The notes beneath the pieces were generated by a model. It was given only the letters and a program-made list of their open reading frames with translations. It ran no database searches and was not told the DNA's origin. From positions 62,001-126,000 of the forward strand of contig CBDBDN010000004.1 of the NCBI GenBank assembly GCA_965203855.1: a stretch of 64,000 bases of DNA, in the 5' to 3' direction. The stretch comes from Bin87 sp965203855. Lineage in GTDB: Bacteria > Chloroflexota > Dehalococcoidia > Lucifugimonadales > UBA3495. Positions 53,888 to 62,414 of this stretch are shown here, one piece after another. Every line of letters begins with the position of its first letter. Position 1 is the stretch's first letter. The position numbers and the translations under genes were made by a program.

Positions 53888-54652
53888 CTACTGCTCGAAC
53901 CGCCGCAGAAAGTCAATCCAGTCTCGCGCCGGAATGCCGGAGAGAGGCAGATTGAGCGTCTCATCAATATACGCGTCCATAATACCAGTTCGCGCCAGCC
54001 GGCCAAAATTGCCGCCCCGGTCGCTGGCAGGACGGTCGGCAACCGGATCGCTTTTTGCCGGATAAGGATTTACTTCGGTCGGGGATGTAATGCTGGCATC
54101 GCTTTGCGTCTCCCGCACTTCCGTCCACCAATAATTGCGGTATTCCGCCGCATACCTGGCGTGAACGACGTAGGGCTTGTAGGCCACCGGGCTGCCGGAG
54201 AGTACATTGCCCAATGCCCACGGTACAGCGACGATTAGATCCGCAGCAGCGCAGGCGGCAGAAGTAGTAGTGAAACGAAAGTTAGGCGCTTTTTCTTTGG
54301 CCAGCAAGTACCAACCCTTAAGTTCAATCCCCAGGATAATTTCCTGCCCATTGCGGTCGGATTTGAGCAGGACGTCGGGAAAGGCCTGCGCCTGTCGCTG
54401 AAAGAAAAACTGCTGGTACTGGTCATCCGGATCCCAAACCGGGCGCATCCGGTTCAATGTCGCGACGACTTGTTCCTCAATGCTGGCGCCCAGCACGGTG
54501 TTGAGCGTTTGCAAATCGGTAGCGACGATTCCCTCAATAACGGTTCGGCTGGCAAAGTGGGCCGGAATCGCATAGACGGCGTCGAGCACCCGACGATAAA
54601 GCGCATAATGGGGCCAGGAGCCGGCCGGCTCCAATAGTTCAGGACGCGGCAT
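53888..54652 (-). CDS. Type II restriction endonuclease (PD-(D/E)XK)
   Basis: 254 residues from ATG 54652, overlapping the methyltransferase stop by 14 bases. The nuclease core reads AFPDVLLKSDRNGQEIILGI-ELKGW: Asp, then E-x-K, the standard metal-binding triad. Later YVVHARYAAEYRNYWWTEVR carries a conserved aromatic cluster. Recognition site unknown. The close coupling with the methyltransferase identifies a type II restriction-modification pair. selD begins 20 bases downstream, so transcription may continue into it. Confidence 0.82.
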   Translation of the reverse strand: MPRPELLEPAGSWPHYALYRRVLDAVYAIPAHFASRTVIEGIVATDLQTLNTVLGASIEEQVVATLNRMRPVWDPDDQYQQFFFQRQAQAFPDVLLKSDRNGQEIILGIELKGWYLLAKEKAPNFRFTTTSAACAAADLIVAVPWALGNVLSGSPVAYKPYVVHARYAAEYRNYWWTEVRETQSDASITSPTEVNPYPAKSDPVADRPASDRGGNFGRLARTGIMDAYIDETLNLPLSGIPARDWIDFLRRFEQ

Positions 54653-55670
54653 AATCGGCCAGCCTCCGCACCGCCGCATCATAGTATTCCGGCAGGATTT
54701 CGGCGCTGTGGCAGCGGCGTCCCGTGTTCACGGCAGCTATGGCGGCGGAACACAAGCCGCCAAAGGGTTCCCAAACCACGTCGTCCGGGTCTGACGACGC
54801 CAGAATAATCCGTTCCAGCAGGCGCAGCGGCTTCTGGTTGATATGGACACACCGATAACCCTGCTTGAGCCGTTCCTCTCCGCGCACCGCCGGCTCGCTC
54901 CAGACATTGGTAATCCCGACAGCGCAATGGAACTTGGCGCGCATCCGCGACCATTCATCAGCCGTCGCCGGGCTTGCTCCGTCCAGGCTGAAATACGGCT
55001 TGCCTTCGGGACGGCCATACCTGTTAGCGTAATCGGCCAGCAAAGCAAAGGCGTCCGGCGGCGGAAAATACCACAGATGGCACTGCGTCAGATATTTCCG
55101 CGTGGCAGCGTTCTTGACCCCGCAAGCGGCATTGGCCGCGTAAAGCGGCAGGCCGCTACGCTCCCATTCGGAGCGCAGCCATTGCTTGATGCTCATGGCT
55201 TTAGCATTCCTGCTGCCGTTGCCATTCCCGCCAACGGTAACTTTGCGGACATACTGCGCGCAAACTTCGGTAACTACCGGAAAGCGGCGCAGCGTCTTGC
55301 TGTTGGCGTTGCCGGCGATATGCCCAATGCCTTTGTCCCAGATCTGGCAGGAACGATATTCCCAGCCTTGTTCCGCCAGCGTCGGATGTACGCTGGCCCA
55401 GCCGATTTCGGTATTCCAGAACCACAGCGTAGTTTCCGGCAGCGCCCGTTCCGACCAGCGGGCAATGTGCGGACGATACCATTCAGGCAGCAATTCGGGG
55501 GATGCCGGATCTCCCGGAAAACTGCCTACGCCATAGGGCCCGTCCGCAATAATCACCGTCGGCGCCGGCCAGTCCGCCGACACCCGCAAAAAGTCGCCAT
55601 GATGCAAGGCAACGCCAGAGTGGCGGTATGCCGGGGCCAGCGCAGACTCGGCCCACTGCGGCGCAATCAT
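54639..55670 (-). CDS. Type II DNA methyltransferase (N4-C or N6-A, beta class)
   Basis: 343 residues. Catalytic motif IV IIADGPYGVGSFPGDP (D-G-P-Y in place of D-P-P-Y) appears first near residue 43; the SAM-binding motif I, DDVVWEPFGGLCSAAIAAVN, follows near 300. This order is that of beta-class amino-methyltransferases. The Gly in place of the first Pro of DPPY is unusual and worth testing. It would protect the recognition site of the adjacent nuclease. It begins 12 bases after the acyl-CoA dehydrogenase stop. Confidence 0.85.
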   Translation of the reverse strand: MIAPQWAESALAPAYRHSGVALHHGDFLRVSADWPAPTVIIADGPYGVGSFPGDPASPELLPEWYRPHIARWSERALPETTLWFWNTEIGWASVHPTLAEQGWEYRSCQIWDKGIGHIAGNANSKTLRRFPVVTEVCAQYVRKVTVGGNGNGSRNAKAMSIKQWLRSEWERSGLPLYAANAACGVKNAATRKYLTQCHLWYFPPPDAFALLADYANRYGRPEGKPYFSLDGASPATADEWSRMRAKFHCAVGITNVWSEPAVRGEERLKQGYRCVHINQKPLRLLERIILASSDPDDVVWEPFGGLCSAAIAAVNTGRRCHSAEILPEYYDAAVRRLADYAAS

Positions 55671-55682
55671 TGGTTCTGCCGC

Positions 55683-56879
55683 CTACAGCTGATACTCCGG
55701 CCGGCGCAGCAGCTGCCGCGCGATTACCAGCCGCATTATCTCGTTTGTCCCCTCTCCGATTATCATTAGCGGCGCGTCCCGGTAGTAGCGTTCTACCGGG
55801 AAATCTTTGGTGTAGCCGTAGCCGCCGTGAATCCGCATCGCTTCCATCGCCACTTCGCCGCAGACTTCGCTGGCGAACAGCTTCGCCATCCCCGATTCCA
55901 GGTCAATGCGGTCGCCGCCGTCTTTCTTGGCCGCCGCATCGTACACCAGCAGCCGCGACGCCTGTATCTTGGTCGCCATATCGGCGATTTTCAGCTGGAT
56001 GGCCTGGTGCTGGCTGATGGGAACGCCAAAAGTTTCCCGCTGCTGGATGTAGCGCATTGAGGCGTCCAGGGCCGCCTGAGCCACGCCCACGGCGCGCGCC
56101 GCTACATTGATGCGCCCCGTTTCCAGCCCGCTCATCACCTGGCCGAAGCCGGCGTTCTCCGCGCCGCCAATCAGGCTGTCGGCGGGGATGCGAAAATCCT
56201 CAAAAGCCAGTTCGCAGGTATCCAGCCCCCGGTAGCCCAGCTTGTCCAGATGCCGCCCCACTTTAAAGCCCGGATCGCCTTTCTCAATCACAAATGCCGA
56301 CAGCCCCCGATGCTTCAGCGCCGGGTCGGGGTTGGTGCGCGCCAGCAGGCAGAAAGCGTCCCCGGAATCGGCGTTGGTGATGAACATTTTGGAGCCGTTG
56401 ACGACATACTCCTCGCCGTCTTTAACGGCGCGGGTCTGCAATGCGCCCACGTCGCTGCCGCCGCCGGGTTCGGTGAGCGCCAGGCCGCCGCGCATTGCCC
56501 CGCTGGCCAGGCGCGGCAGATACTGCCGCCGCTGCTCGTCCGTGCCGTAATGCGCCAGCACATAGGCCAGTATGTGATGCGTCCCCAGCGCGCCGGTCAG
56601 CGCCATATAGCCCTTGCTGATTTCCTCAAAAATCATCGCAAAGGTAGTGTAGTCCAGCCCCATCCCGCCGTATTCCTCCGGAATCGTGATGCCGAACAGC
56701 CCCAGCTCCTTCATCCGGTCGATGAGTTCGTAGGGAACGGTGTCATCGGCATCGTGAGCGGGCGCCGCCGGCTCCACTTCCCGGCGCACGAAATCGCGCA
56801 CCATACTGACAATCTGATTGCGGGCCTCAACCGGGGTCGGAGGAATGATGACGGACGCAGCGGCGGTAGCGGTAGTCAC
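55683..56879 (-). CDS. Acyl-CoA dehydrogenase
   Basis: 398 residues beginning at GTG 56879 (CAGGAGC upstream). The three-domain fold is clear: LTEPGGGSDVGALQTRA (FAD signature), FITNADSGDAFCLLARTNPD, the beta domain GFKVGRHLDKLGYRGLDTCE and the C-terminal helices with QTRETFGVPISQHQAIQLKI-like sequence. The catalytic Glu position lies in the YTKDFPVERYYRDAPLMIIG-EGTNEI region. It oxidises acyl-CoA in fatty acid or branched amino acid breakdown, passing electrons to ETF. Normal length, same operon direction as the RM pair. Confidence 0.93.
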   Translation of the reverse strand: MTTATAAASVIIPPTPVEARNQIVSMVRDFVRREVEPAAPAHDADDTVPYELIDRMKELGLFGITIPEEYGGMGLDYTTFAMIFEEISKGYMALTGALGTHHILAYVLAHYGTDEQRRQYLPRLASGAMRGGLALTEPGGGSDVGALQTRAVKDGEEYVVNGSKMFITNADSGDAFCLLARTNPDPALKHRGLSAFVIEKGDPGFKVGRHLDKLGYRGLDTCELAFEDFRIPADSLIGGAENAGFGQVMSGLETGRINVAARAVGVAQAALDASMRYIQQRETFGVPISQHQAIQLKIADMATKIQASRLLVYDAAAKKDGGDRIDLESGMAKLFASEVCGEVAMEAMRIHGGYGYTKDFPVERYYRDAPLMIIGEGTNEIMRLVIARQLLRRPEYQL

Positions 56880-57098
56880 AAGGGATGCTCCTGGTAATTG
56901 CGCGGATCATGCGGGATGCGATGCAGTCTAGTACAGCAGTCAATAGCAGTCAATCAGCGTTAGCCAGCCCGCAGCGTTTCCAATTAGGGCGCAGCCGCTG
57001 CGCTAGGGCGTGTACTCAAATCACGATTTACCGCAGTCCGGCGTCCGTTTTCGTCACTGCGACGCCATTACAATCGTCATTCTCTAAACTCACCAACG

Positions 57099-58111
57099 AA
57101 GTGCAACGCCAGGTTATGGTGTTGCCATGGGAACGCATTATCAACAACTCAGCATCGTTGAGCGCTGCGAAATTGCCCGATTATCGACCGCGGGACTATC
57201 AAAACGCGAAATCGCGGCGGCTTTGGATCGCGCGACATCTACCATCTCCCGGGAGCTAAACCGCAATGCCTCCGCCAACGGCGGCTATCAACCCGAATAC
57301 GCGCAGCGGCAGGCCCAAGCCCGCTGTTGGCGCGGCGCGCGCTTGGAACGGGACGCCGCCTTGCGGGATGCTGTCCTGTCCCGGCTGCGCGCCGGCTGGT
57401 CGCCGGCCCAGGTGTCCGGCCGGCTGGCTCTGGATTGCGGACGCCGGGTCATCTCCCCCGAGAGCATCTACCGCTTCATTTATGCTCAACCGGCCCGCAC
57501 CAAGGACTATTCCTGGCGGCTGTGCCTGCCGCGGGGCAAGTCCAAACGGGGTTGGCGCGGGCGGCGCGGCGGCAATACTATCGTCCGCATTCCGGGCGGG
57601 ACGCCGCCGCTAATCTCAACATAGTCAGGGCGCAGTCCGGAGGCCGCGGACCGCCGCACGCCCGGCCACTGGGAAGCTGATTTGATGCTGTTCGCAATCA
57701 GGGCCAAGCGCTGCTGTTGCACGAGCGCCATTCCCGGCTGCTGCTGGCTTGGCGTCCGCAGAGCAAGGCGGCCGAACCGATTGGGGCGGCGCTGGTGCGG
57801 ATGCTGTCGCCATTTCCGGCGGAGCTGCGGCGCAGCGTAACTTTTGACAACGGCACGGAATTTGCCCGGCGCTATCGGCTGCACAGCCAAGGCATCCCAA
57901 CTTACTTTTGTGAGGTCAGGTCGCCGTGGCAAAAAGGGGGAGTGGAGAATGCCATCGGCCGGCTGCGGCGGTTTTTGCCGCGCCGGACGAACTTGAAGCA
58001 AATCCAGGCGGCGCAACTTACCGCCACAATCCAAGCGTACAACAATACGCCCCGGCAGTGCCTGAACTACCGGACGCCCACCGAAGTATTCGCCGCCGCC
58101 GCGTTGCACTT
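57099..58111 (+). mobile_element. IS30-family insertion sequence, decayed
   Basis: Bounded by inverted end motifs AAGTGCAACGC (57099-57109) and GCGTTGCACTT (58101-58111) with a transposase between. The exact outer ends may extend about 10-15 bases further; I could not define a target duplication. One IS length (about 1 kb) fits the family. Confidence 0.75.
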
Positions 58112-58148
58112 GAAATGTGAATCCACATTCCGGCTTGCGCCGGAATGA
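57127..58148 (+). pseudogene. IS30 transposase with a nonsense codon and a frameshift
   Basis: The N-terminal HTH (MGTHYQQLSIVERCEIARL, GLSKREIAAALDRATSTISR) is intact to residue 165, where an in-frame TAG (57622-57624) interrupts it. The same frame continues through RTPGHWEADLMLFA, the first catalytic Asp block. A one-base loss near 57695 then shifts the rest (LLLHERHSRLLLAWRPQSKA, SVTFDNGTEFARRY, CEVRSPWQKGGVENAIGRLR), which carries the remaining DDE residues. Both lesions mean no active transposase. The final codons run past the right inverted repeat. Confidence 0.88.
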
Positions 58149-58178
58149 CGGTATGGGGTTGGAATGACGGTTGGGTTG
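58126..58178 (+). repeat. Palindromic repeat beside the IS30 right end
   Basis: ATTCCGGCTTGCGCCGGAAT plus GACGGTATGGGGTTGGAATG-type tail. It abuts the IS end by about 15 bases, so the element may have inserted near or into this repeat. Confidence 0.7.
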
Positions 58179-58233
58179 GGCTTTCACCCGTATGACGGTG
58201 TAAGAGGCCCGGCGGTTGCGGTGCGATTGCGCC

Positions 58234-59145
58234 CTATTTGAACAACCCGCCCAGCGTCAGCCAGTAGAACACGATGTAGGTGCCGGCGACTACCATCAGC
58301 CAGGCGCCGGCGATGCCAACATAGGGCATCGCTTTGCGGAGCCAGCGCACCATTACTGTGCGGGCGACCGCCATCCCCAGCGTCAGCGCCAGTATCACAG
58401 TGCCCATACCGGCGGCGTAGAGCAGCAAATCGCCCGCCGTTTCCAGCCAGCCCGATGACTGGCCGACGCCAAACCCCACCACGGCCAGGAACAGCGGCAA
58501 CGTGCAGCTCAATGACGCCAGCCCGTAGCTGATTCCGAACAGCACATAGCTGGGAATGTTCATCTGTCCGGGGTCGCCAATCTTGTTGGCGGCCCGCTGC
58601 GCCAGGCTGGTGTAAATCTTGCCGCCGGCCGCTATAAACGCGCCCGCGCCAATCAGCAGTATGCCGATGGCCAGGCCAATCCAGGGCAGCGCCGGTAGCA
58701 CCGCCTGCGCGCCCAATCCCAGGACCAAGCCGACGATGCCGAACAGCAGGACGAACCCTAACGATACCGACAGCCCGACCATCAGGGCGCGGGCCAGCAA
58801 CAGCAGCGGCTGCCGGCGGTCGCGCTCCTGGTTGCCGCCGCTGACATACAGTCCCAAGTAGGCCGGCAGCATCGCAAATCCGCAGGGATTGACCGCCGAG
58901 GTCAGGCCCACCGCGTAGGCATAGGTAAAGCCCAATGCGGCGCTGAGCCCGGTGCCGGACGAACCGGACAGGTACTCCACGAAGCCGTTTATGCTGTCGA
59001 TGCCATCGTCGGAGCGGAACAGCAGCGCGCCTACTATCGCTACGGCATAGGCCACAGCGGCAATGCCGACGGCAATCAGGATATTGCGGCTGACGGGGAG
59101 ACGGTTGAGCAGGCTGCCGGATGCGGCGGGGTTTGGAGTAGTCAT
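58234..59145 (-). CDS. ccdA: CcdA/DsbD-type thiol-disulfide transporter
   Basis: 303 residues with about eight membrane helices. The family Cys motif NPCGFAMLPAYLGLY (about residue 85) and the second Cys in SLSCTLPLFLAVVGFG match CcdA, which passes reducing power across the membrane for cytochrome c maturation and periplasmic thiol proteins. The N-terminal segment before the first transmembrane block is longer than usual. It directly follows the HepT gene (two-base gap), so it shares its transcript, though a functional link is not evident. Confidence 0.9.
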   Translation of the reverse strand: MTTPNPAASGSLLNRLPVSRNILIAVGIAAVAYAVAIVGALLFRSDDGIDSINGFVEYLSGSSGTGLSAALGFTYAYAVGLTSAVNPCGFAMLPAYLGLYVSGGNQERDRRQPLLLLARALMVGLSVSLGFVLLFGIVGLVLGLGAQAVLPALPWIGLAIGILLIGAGAFIAAGGKIYTSLAQRAANKIGDPGQMNIPSYVLFGISYGLASLSCTLPLFLAVVGFGVGQSSGWLETAGDLLLYAAGMGTVILALTLGMAVARTVMVRWLRKAMPYVGIAGAWLMVVAGTYIVFYWLTLGGLFK

Positions 59146-59146
59146 T

Positions 59147-59488
59147 TTAGGTCAAGTCCTGGAGGATGGCGTCGATGGCGGAGATTAGGTTGGGGTGGTC
59201 TTGGGTAATGGCCTTGATGACTTCCGACAGATCGGTATCGTAGTGTTGATGAACCAGCACATGGCGCATTCCGATTAGGCTGCCCCAATTCAGCCCCGGA
59301 TAATTCCAGTGTTCTTGGCGTTGCCGGATTCGGGCGGCGGATTCGCCGGCAATGATAATCAGGTAGCACAAGGCGGCTTGCTTTTCACGGTTGCGTTCCA
59401 GTTCGGGTAGGGCGTCGTCGCCCAGAATTGCAATAGCTTCAACGGCGGCGGCGCGCATATGGCCCAGGTCGCTACGCAGGTTCGGCAT
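59147..59488 (-). CDS. HepT-like (DUF86) RNase-fold protein
   Basis: 113 residues from ATG 59488, overlapping the upstream MntA-like gene by 17 bases. The fold is all-helical with MRAAAVEAIAILGDD, ALCYLIIIAGESAARIR and the toxin motif region GMRHVLVHQHYDTDLSEVI. HepT toxins carry RX4HXY and their Tyr is AMPylated by MntA. Here the motif reads R-HVLV-H-Q-H: a His stands where Tyr is expected, and a Tyr follows one residue later. Toxin activity or its control may therefore differ. Confidence 0.82.
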   Translation of the reverse strand: MPNLRSDLGHMRAAAVEAIAILGDDALPELERNREKQAALCYLIIIAGESAARIRQRQEHWNYPGLNWGSLIGMRHVLVHQHYDTDLSEVIKAITQDHPNLISAIDAILQDLT

Positions 59489-60068
59489 ACCAGACCTCGG
59501 CAATTTCATTGAGTTCCTGGGGGGTGATGCCCGGATCAATCACGCCGCGGTACGCGTAAAAGGTTGCCCCCAGACAGACCAGCTCCTGCAAATCCAGCTC
59601 GAGATTGAACACCTTTATACCCAGCGGGTGTTCCGGGTGCGTTTCCGCAATGACGCTGGGCTTGAGTTGGTCGCATTCCGCATTAGGCACTGCGCCGTCT
59701 AATACCCACATTCTGGTGATATGGTGCTTGCGGCAGAACTTGGCAACGGCTTTCCGATTGACCGGCGCCGTTGCCAGGTCGGGAAAGACCGGCGTCGCCT
59801 GCTGGATGATTTTGTCGGTTAGACGGGGGCTGAACCCGTCGGTGGAGTAGAGAACGGTTTCCGGGCCGATGATGGCGGCCAAAGCCCGTTCCATCCGGGC
59901 GAACTGTTGGGGTACGGCAGCCCAATGCGGGCGGAAAGTTACGATGACGCTAGGCCGGCCGGCGTCCACCGCCGCGTTAAGCAGCGGTTCGTCCATCGTC
60001 CAGATCCGCATTATTTGGTAGTCCTGGCAGAACTTCAGGATTTGCTGCCGCTGTGCGTCGGTAAGCAT
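59472..60068 (-). CDS. Tandem degenerate MntA-like nucleotidyltransferase protein
   Basis: 198 residues; GGAGG seven bases before ATG 60068. It contains two copies of one unit: MRIWTMDEPLLNAAVDAGRP-SVI and TRMWVLDGAVPNAECDQLKP-SVI, each followed by a helical tail. The unit matches an MNT-domain antitoxin, but the essential G-S-x10-D-x-D motif is gone in both: GS has become DE or DG and the two Asp have become other residues. The copies share the same altered pattern, so degeneration preceded duplication. It is coupled to HepT, where MntA normally sits. Enzymatic AMPylation is not expected. Confidence 0.72.
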   Translation of the reverse strand: MLTDAQRQQILKFCQDYQIMRIWTMDEPLLNAAVDAGRPSVIVTFRPHWAAVPQQFARMERALAAIIGPETVLYSTDGFSPRLTDKIIQQATPVFPDLATAPVNRKAVAKFCRKHHITRMWVLDGAVPNAECDQLKPSVIAETHPEHPLGIKVFNLELDLQELVCLGATFYAYRGVIDPGITPQELNEIAEVWYAEPA

Positions 60069-60117
60069 TGGGCTGCCTCCAAGTGAGGAAACATTACGGG
60101 ATGGCGCGCCGGGGCCG

Positions 60118-60453
60118 TCAGTTGCGAACCACTACCGTATCCACAATCCGGTCAATCAGTGAGCGATGCTCCCCGTCGTCAATTAGTACCAGGATGCCGT
60201 CGGCGAGCAGGCCGATGCCGCCGATGGGCCAGATAACGAACTGGAGGATTTCGCGGACGAACATAAGGCCCCAGCCGACCCGGTTGCCGTCGCGGCGCAC
60301 GGCGCGGATGCCCAGCAGCTGCTTGCCCGGCGTCTGTCCGCGCCCCAGCACAATCAGCCACCAGATGATGTAGCCGATAATCAGCGTCAGGAAAAACAGG
60401 ATAATATCCAGTAGATGCGCCATCAGGCGGCGCAGCGGGCTGGCGTAGTTCAT
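60118..60453 (-). CDS. RDD family membrane protein, 111 aa
   Basis: AAGGAG seven bases before ATG. Two to three membrane helices (MAHLLDIILFFLTLIIGYII, LQFVIWPIGGIGLLADGILV) with the family ends: Arg near the start, Asp in the first helix (LLDI) and SLIDRIVDTVVV at the C-terminus. RDD proteins are possible transporters or anchors of unknown function. A longer paralogue lies at 62415-62879, on the far side of the phosphomutase gene. Confidence 0.85.
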   Translation of the reverse strand: MNYASPLRRLMAHLLDIILFFLTLIIGYIIWWLIVLGRGQTPGKQLLGIRAVRRDGNRVGWGLMFVREILQFVIWPIGGIGLLADGILVLIDDGEHRSLIDRIVDTVVVRN

Positions 60454-60478
60454 GGGGAGACTCCTTGTCGGGGCGAGT

Positions 60479-60668
60479 GGATTCCGGCTTGCGCCGGAAT
60501 GATGGGTTTTATGTGGGATGGCGATTGCGGGGATGACGGTTTTTAGGGAATGGTATTTGCGGAGATGATGGTTTTATGGGGGATGGTGTTTGCGGCGGTG
60601 ATGGGTTTTATATGGTACGGCGGTTGCGGGGGGGACGGGTTGCCGGGGAATGATGGGTTGGGTTGGAA
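60479..60668 (+). repeat. Degenerate tandem array seeded by a palindromic repeat
   Basis: Begins with GATTCCGGCTTGCGCCGGAAT-like core at 60479, then about four degenerate 30-35-base units of the form GGGATGGCGATTGCGGGGAT followed by GACGGTTTT. Units differ by many substitutions, so it is old. It fills the 215-base gap and holds no gene. Confidence 0.65.
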
Positions 60669-62090
60669 CTACACGCCCAGCTGCGCCTGCATTGCGTCCA
60701 GCAGGCGGGTTACATTGGCCGGCGTGTCGGCTTCGCAGTAGATGCGGAGCAGCGGTTCGGTGCCGGAGAAACGGGCGGATACCCAGCCGGCGGGCAGCAG
60801 CCAGCGGCGGCCGTCGATGTCATCGCTGCCGATAACCGGCATACCGGCCAGCTCGGTTACGGGCGCGCCGGCCAGCCGGCCGGTGATGGCGTCCCGCGCC
60901 GTCGGGTCAAACCGGACATCCCGCCGTTCATAGTGGTGTTCGCCAACGGCGTCAAAGAGACGGCGCACCATATCCGACGCCGTGATGCCGGCGGTTGCCA
61001 TGTATTCCAGCAGATACAGGCCGCTGAGTATGCCGTCCCGCTCCGGGATATGCCCGCGAAAAGCGTAGCCGCCGCTTTCCTCGCCGCCCAGCAGCGCATT
61101 GTCGGCGGCAAAGCGCGCGCCGATGTTTTTAAAGCCGACCGGCAGCTCGGCAATGTCCACGCCGTACTGCTCGGCCAGCTTGTTCAGCATCGCCGACGCG
61201 GTTACGCCTTTGACCAGCAACCCACGCTCGCCCCGCTCCAGCAGATACATCGCCAGCACGGAGAATACTTCCTGCGTGCTGATGAACCGTCCGGTTTCGT
61301 CCACCAGCCCGATGCGGTCGGCGTCGCCGTCCAGGGCCAGGCCAACGGATGCGCCGGCCGCCGGCGCTTGCCGCATCAGCTCGGACAGGTTGGGCGCGAT
61401 GGGTTCGGGCTGCGCCATGCCGGGAAACGCCGGATTGGGCGCGGCGCGCAGCTCGGTGATCTGCGTTGCGCCGGCGGCATCGCTGTGCAGCAGTTTCGTA
61501 AAGTAGCCGGCGCCGGCGCCGTGCATCGCATCTACGATGACGGGCAGGCCGGCGCGGCGGATGGCGTCCAGGTCGATCAGCCCGGCGATGGATTCCCGGT
61601 AGGCCGGGTTGGGGTCAACGTCGTTGAGCAGGCCGGCGGCGCGGGCGTCGGGCAGCGGCATTGCGCGTGGCGCCCGCGCCGAAGCGATGCACAGCTCCAG
61701 GGTATCGGTAACATCCTGGCTGGCGCTGCCGCCCTGCGCTGACTTGAACTTGAACCCGTTCCAGTCCGCCGGGTTGTGGCTGGCGGTAATCACCACGCCG
61801 CCGGCAGCCTGCCGCTGCACTACCTGATGGCTGACTACCGGCGTCGGCGCCGGCCCGGCGCAGAGATGAACCGGCACATCGTTGCCGGCCAGCACGGATG
61901 CCACCGTTGCGGCGAACTGCGGCGAGGCGAACCGGGTATCGCAGCCGACCACTACGCCCGCCGCCGCAACGCCGCTGATACGCAGATAATCCACTAACCC
62001 TTGCGCGCAGCGGGCGACATTGGCGAAAGTAAAGTCGTCGGCAATGATGCCGCGCCAGCCGTCGGTGCCGAATTTGATTGCAGCAGTCAT
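60669..62090 (-). CDS. Phosphohexomutase (phosphoglucomutase/phosphomannomutase)
   Basis: 473 residues. FGTDGWRGII at the N-terminus, phosphoserine loop VVITASHNPADWNGFK (about residue 100), metal loop LALDGDADRIGLVD, sugar loop LLGGEESGGYAFRG and phosphate loop ARFSGTEPLLRIY form the full four-domain set. It interconverts hexose 1- and 6-phosphates for glycan or nucleotide-sugar synthesis. Which sugar is used (glucose, mannose or glucosamine) is not clear, so no symbol is given. Confidence 0.95.
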   Translation of the reverse strand: MTAAIKFGTDGWRGIIADDFTFANVARCAQGLVDYLRISGVAAAGVVVGCDTRFASPQFAATVASVLAGNDVPVHLCAGPAPTPVVSHQVVQRQAAGGVVITASHNPADWNGFKFKSAQGGSASQDVTDTLELCIASARAPRAMPLPDARAAGLLNDVDPNPAYRESIAGLIDLDAIRRAGLPVIVDAMHGAGAGYFTKLLHSDAAGATQITELRAAPNPAFPGMAQPEPIAPNLSELMRQAPAAGASVGLALDGDADRIGLVDETGRFISTQEVFSVLAMYLLERGERGLLVKGVTASAMLNKLAEQYGVDIAELPVGFKNIGARFAADNALLGGEESGGYAFRGHIPERDGILSGLYLLEYMATAGITASDMVRRLFDAVGEHHYERRDVRFDPTARDAITGRLAGAPVTELAGMPVIGSDDIDGRRWLLPAGWVSARFSGTEPLLRIYCEADTPANVTRLLDAMQAQLGV

Positions 62091-62130
62091 ATTCGGATTG
62101 TAGCATACGGGGCGATTGCTAATCCCTGTT

Positions 62131-62375
62131 CGTCATTCCCCTTCTAACCGTCATTCCCCCGCTAACCGTCATTCCCGCTCTAACCGTCATTCCGGCGAAA
62201 GCCGGAATCTATGGCGGTAAGTTGCCGGCTTCGTTGCCATAAATGACGAATTCCGACACCGGATTCCGGCTTTCGCCGGAATGACGGTTAGGGTATGGAA
62301 TGACGACCAGGGATCGGAATGGCGGTTAGGGTATGGAATGACGGTTGGGGCGGAATGACGGTTAGTAGGGGGATG
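62131..62375. repeat. Symmetrical palindromic repeat island (REP/BIME-like)
   Basis: Left half: four units of TAACCGTCATTCC in minus orientation (62131-62195) ending in a core at 62183-62209. Right half: core at 62261-62286, then four units of GGAATGACGGTTAGGG-type in plus orientation to about 62375. The two halves face each other around a 50-base centre (ATGGCGGTAAGTTGCCGGCT...), making a giant imperfect palindrome. It fills the gap between the phosphohexomutase start and the RDD gene end. Confidence 0.8.
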
Positions 62376-62414
62376 ATGAGGGGAGACGGGAATGGCGGCG
62401 CATCCCGACGCGGC

